From WRMR01 sp031548645 (lineage in GTDB: Bacteria; Planctomycetota; Planctomycetia; Pirellulales; Thermoguttaceae), in NCBI GenBank assembly GCA_031548645.1, contig JAVBQX010000043.1:1-17054 (forward strand): DNA of 17,054 nucleotides. Direction: 5' to 3'. The notes below the pieces were generated by a model. The model worked only from the letters and a program-made list of their open reading frames with translations, searched no databases and had not been told where the DNA came from. A program made the translations under genes and the position numbers. This document shows, one piece after another, positions 15,318-17,054 of this stretch. Position 1 is the stretch's first letter. Each line of letters begins with the position of its first letter.

Positions 15318-16043
15318 ATGATGAGTACGGCCATGATCGAAGCCGTCGGCCTGACAAAATATTACGGCGATTTCGCCGCGATTGACGACGTCACGTTTCA
15401 CGTCGACAAGGGGGAAGTCGTCGCGTTTCTCGGCCCGAACGGGGCCGGCAAGAGCACGACGATGAAACTGCTGACCGGCTATCTGGCGGCGAGTCGCGGG
15501 ACGGCCCGCATCGCCGGGCATGACATGGCGTCCGACCGCATCGCCGGGGCCGCGAAACTCGGCTATTTGCCGGAAAACGGCCCGCTGTACCCCGACATGA
15601 CGCCGCGCTCGCTGCTGCAATTTTTCGCGAACGCCCGCGGACTGACCGGGTCGCAGGCCCGAAACCGCATCGCCAAGGTCGTCGAACTTTGCGCCCTCGA
15701 AACGGTGTTCGAAAAACCGATCGGCAAACTGTCCCGCGGATTCCGCCAGCGCGTCGGCATGGCCCATGTGCTGCTGCACGAGCCGGAAGTGCTCATCATG
15801 GACGAACCGACCGCGGGGCTCGACCCGAACCAGATTCATGACGTGCGGCGCATGATCCGCAAGATCGGCGAACAAAAAACGATCCTGCTCTCGACGCACA
15901 TCCTGCAGGAAGTCGAAGCGGTCGCCTCGCGCGTCGTTTTCATCAACGAAGGGCGGCTGGCCTTCGACGGGTCCATCGACGAATTCCGAAACGGCGGCAG
16001 TGACCTCGACGCGAAATTCCGGAAACTCACCGGGGTGAAGTGA
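15318..16043 (+). CDS. ABC transporter ATP-binding protein, GldA/NatA-like
   Basis: A 241-residue ATPase. The ATG at 15318 (or the adjacent one at 15321) follows GGGAG. The open frame back to 15150 is not used, because it begins inside the -35 element. Motifs are complete: Walker A GPNGAGKST (39-47), a Glu in the Q-loop position (YLPENGPLY, E86), signature LSRGFRQRVG (138-147), Walker B LIMDEP (159-164) and H-loop H194 (STHIL). Glu replacing Gln in the Q loop with NGPLY is typical of the GldA/CcmA-like group, which powers ABC-2 exporters; GldA with GldF and GldG is needed for gliding in Bacteroidetes, and related sets occur in planctomycetes with unknown cargo. The probable permease begins at 16878 on the same strand. 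Confidence 0.92.
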   Translation: MMSTAMIEAVGLTKYYGDFAAIDDVTFHVDKGEVVAFLGPNGAGKSTTMKLLTGYLAASRGTARIAGHDMASDRIAGAAKLGYLPENGPLYPDMTPRSLLQFFANARGLTGSQARNRIAKVVELCALETVFEKPIGKLSRGFRQRVGMAHVLLHEPEVLIMDEPTAGLDPNQIHDVRRMIRKIGEQKTILLSTHILQEVEAVASRVVFINEGRLAFDGSIDEFRNGGSDLDAKFRKLTGVK

Positions 16044-16158
16044 GGGAAGTGAATAACGATTAACTAAAAGTGAATCGTGAAAAATCATAAAGAGCCGGGG
16101 ATGAAGGTACTCCGAAGCGATCGAAAAATCCTTCAAATGTTTTTATTTTGTGCAAAAA

Positions 16159-16329
16159 TTACCCCGTTAGGGGTAAGATATTGGTAGAAAACGACACCCC
16201 CACACAAGAACCATCAACCCTGAAAGGGTTGCACAATGTGATGTTACGAGGATATATCCAACCCCTACGGGGTTGCAAAAAATGAGGGGGGAGCACCCGA
16301 TCTACCGATATTTTACCCCTACGGGGTAA
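16159..16329. repeat. REP-like inverted repeat doublet with four short palindromes
   Basis: Four hairpins share CCC(C)/GGG(G) arms: TTACCCC-GTTA-GGGGTAA (16159-16176), AACCCT-GAA-AGGGTT (16216-16230), AACCCC-TAC-GGGGTT (16260-16274) and TTACCCC-TAC-GGGGTAA (16313-16329). The two halves are diverged inverted copies: 16170-16188 matches the reverse complement of 16301-16319 at 17 of 19 bases, and in each half this is followed by a C-run and then a CAACCC/GGGTTG hairpin. This is the layout of REP/BIME-type non-autonomous elements. No transposase is in the window. The rest of the gap 16044-16374 holds only a weak 6-bp stem (ACGATT/AATCGT, 16056-16078) just after the ATPase stop. Confidence 0.75.
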
Positions 16330-16374
16330 TGCCGGAGTTTCAGTAATCCCCGGACGAAAGTGAAAGGCCATAAC

Positions 16375-16782
16375 ATGAATCATTATTTTCGGTTTTTCAG
16401 CATCTTGCTGTTCCTGATCGTTTCATCGGGGTGTTCGAATCATCAACTCCCTTTCAAAGACTTGGATACCATTATTGCCCAGCTTGAGCGTGAAAATCGA
16501 CAAGAACCTAAATCAGGGACGATTGTGGAACATCCCGAAAATTCGAGACCTTTTCAAAAGGGTACCAGTTTTAGCAGCCCCGTTGGAATGGAAACGAATG
16601 GCTCGTTTGCTTTCAAAGATACTAAAATTTCATTTCGATACCCCGCCGTTGAGGGCAAATATTACGTCGTTACACCCTTGACGGACAAAGACGGAAAAAT
16701 ATCGTTGCTTGTCACTTTGCACACCGACACGTCCGCGTCTCAGGATGTTCCGCATGAATCGACAACACCAGAGACTCCTTGA
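16375..16782 (+). CDS. Small lipoprotein of unknown function
   Basis: A 135-residue protein. The ATG at 16375 has AAAGG seven bases upstream and gives a compact signal; a GTG five codons earlier is the alternative. Residues 1-19 are a hydrophobic signal ending SSGC, a lipobox-like site (C20) whose -3 Ser is less typical than Leu/Val, so lipid modification is probable but not certain. The mature part is polar, with Lys/Glu/Thr-rich stretches and a short beta-strand-like region (KYYVVTPLTD, ISLLVTLHTD) before a Ser/Thr/Pro tail. No family is recognised. Codon use looks more AT-rich than in the flanking ABC genes. It lies between the ATPase and permease genes, directly after the repeat doublet. 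Confidence 0.65.
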   Translation: MNHYFRFFSILLFLIVSSGCSNHQLPFKDLDTIIAQLERENRQEPKSGTIVEHPENSRPFQKGTSFSSPVGMETNGSFAFKDTKISFRYPAVEGKYYVVTPLTDKDGKISLLVTLHTDTSASQDVPHESTTPETP

Positions 16783-16840
16783 AATCGAAAAACCAACACC
16801 TCCCGCATATCACAGAGTGACACGGTTGACTCCAATACTA

Positions 16841-16873
16841 CCCCCTGTCCCCTAATCCCTAACCCCTCGTCCC
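16841..16873. other. Five C-tracts; G-quadruplex motif on the minus strand, i-motif on plus
   Basis: C-runs of 5, 4, 3, 4 and 3 (16841-16845, 16849-16852, 16857-16859, 16863-16866, 16871-16873) are separated by loops of 3-4 nt (TGT, TAAT, TAA, TCGT). The minus strand therefore fits the G3+ N1-7 quadruplex rule with one spare tract. The last tract ends 4 bp before the permease ATG and takes the place where a Shine-Dalgarno would be expected. Confidence 0.75.
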
Positions 16874-16877
16874 TGAC

Positions 16878-17054
16878 ATGAACACCAGAGTCCTTCGAGC
16901 CGTATTCAAGCGTAACTTCGTCGGTTATTTCGCCAATCCGACGGGTTACGTGTTCATTTGCGTTTTTGTTTTGCTCGGTTCGATCGCGGCCTTTCTGCCG
17001 GACGAATTCTTCAACAAGAACCTGGCCAACCTCGACCAGTTGATCACCTGGTTT
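16878..17054 (+). CDS. ABC-2 type permease, GldF-like (5' part only)
   Basis: The first 59 residues of a membrane protein that runs off the window. MNTRVLRAVFKRNFVGYF is a basic amphipathic start, followed by NPTGYVFICVFVLLGSIAAF, the first membrane helix. This pattern (an N-terminal helix, then a YFxNPxGYVF segment) is that of GldF-like ABC-2 permeases, the partners of GldA-like ATPases. No purine-rich ribosome-binding site precedes the ATG; the upstream stretch is C-rich. An unseen GldG-like gene would be expected downstream. Confidence 0.75.
   Translation, partial: MNTRVLRAVFKRNFVGYFANPTGYVFICVFVLLGSIAAFLPDEFFNKNLANLDQLITWF

Noticed and set aside
16159..16383. A 74-codon minus-strand frame across the repeat doublet
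   Set aside because: It consists of the translated palindromes; such small frames are often annotated in REP-like elements and are not real genes.

Overview
The window looks like a chromosomal segment of a planctomycete (Planctomycetota, probably Pirellulales-like). This is inferred from gene content: an EF-G with the AHIDSGKTT P-loop of the mitochondrial/spirochaete/planctomycete type, a Tat-exported TIM-barrel sugar isomerase, a secreted glycosidase-like propeller protein with the C-terminal beta domain common in planctomycetes and verrucomicrobia, a GldA/GldF-type ABC exporter, and a 158-residue coiled-coil protein I associate with Pirellula-like genomes. No rRNA, tRNA, CRISPR array, transposase or phage gene was seen. 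The sequence is moderately GC-rich, so long open frames lie opposite the real genes and were discarded.

Layout. (1) Positions 1-2820, plus strand: the tail of an unidentified protein, a Gfo/Idh/MocA oxidoreductase and an exported glycosidase-like protein, closely spaced and probably a carbohydrate-utilisation operon. (2) Positions 2893-5064, minus strand: fusA, converging on that operon across a hairpin and preceded by a leader of roughly 300 nt with several inverted repeats. (3) Positions 5531-9968, minus: a McsA-like zinc/UVR protein followed by a 1288-residue, 12-TM RND/MMPL-type transporter with a 300-residue disordered tail. (4) Positions 10256-11101, minus: a Tat-exported sugar isomerase as its own unit, with a promoter just after an intrinsic terminator and a hairpin after its stop. 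(5) Positions 11241-14099, minus: exported BON-domain protein, peptidase T (18-bp gap) and a Pro/Ala-rich lipoprotein, ending at a clear intrinsic terminator. Upstream is the coiled-coil protein (14228-14704). (6) Positions 15318-17054, plus: a GldA-like ABC ATPase and, about 830 bp later, the start of its probable ABC-2 permease. The gap holds a REP-like inverted repeat doublet, a small lipoprotein gene and a run of five C-tracts (G-quadruplex motif on the minus strand) ending five bases before the permease start.

Most genes are housekeeping or cell-envelope functions. I found no clear new defence or mobile system. The most unusual material is non-coding (the repeat doublet, the C-tract array and the fusA leader), plus the low-complexity tail of the RND-type transporter and two small lipoproteins of unknown function.
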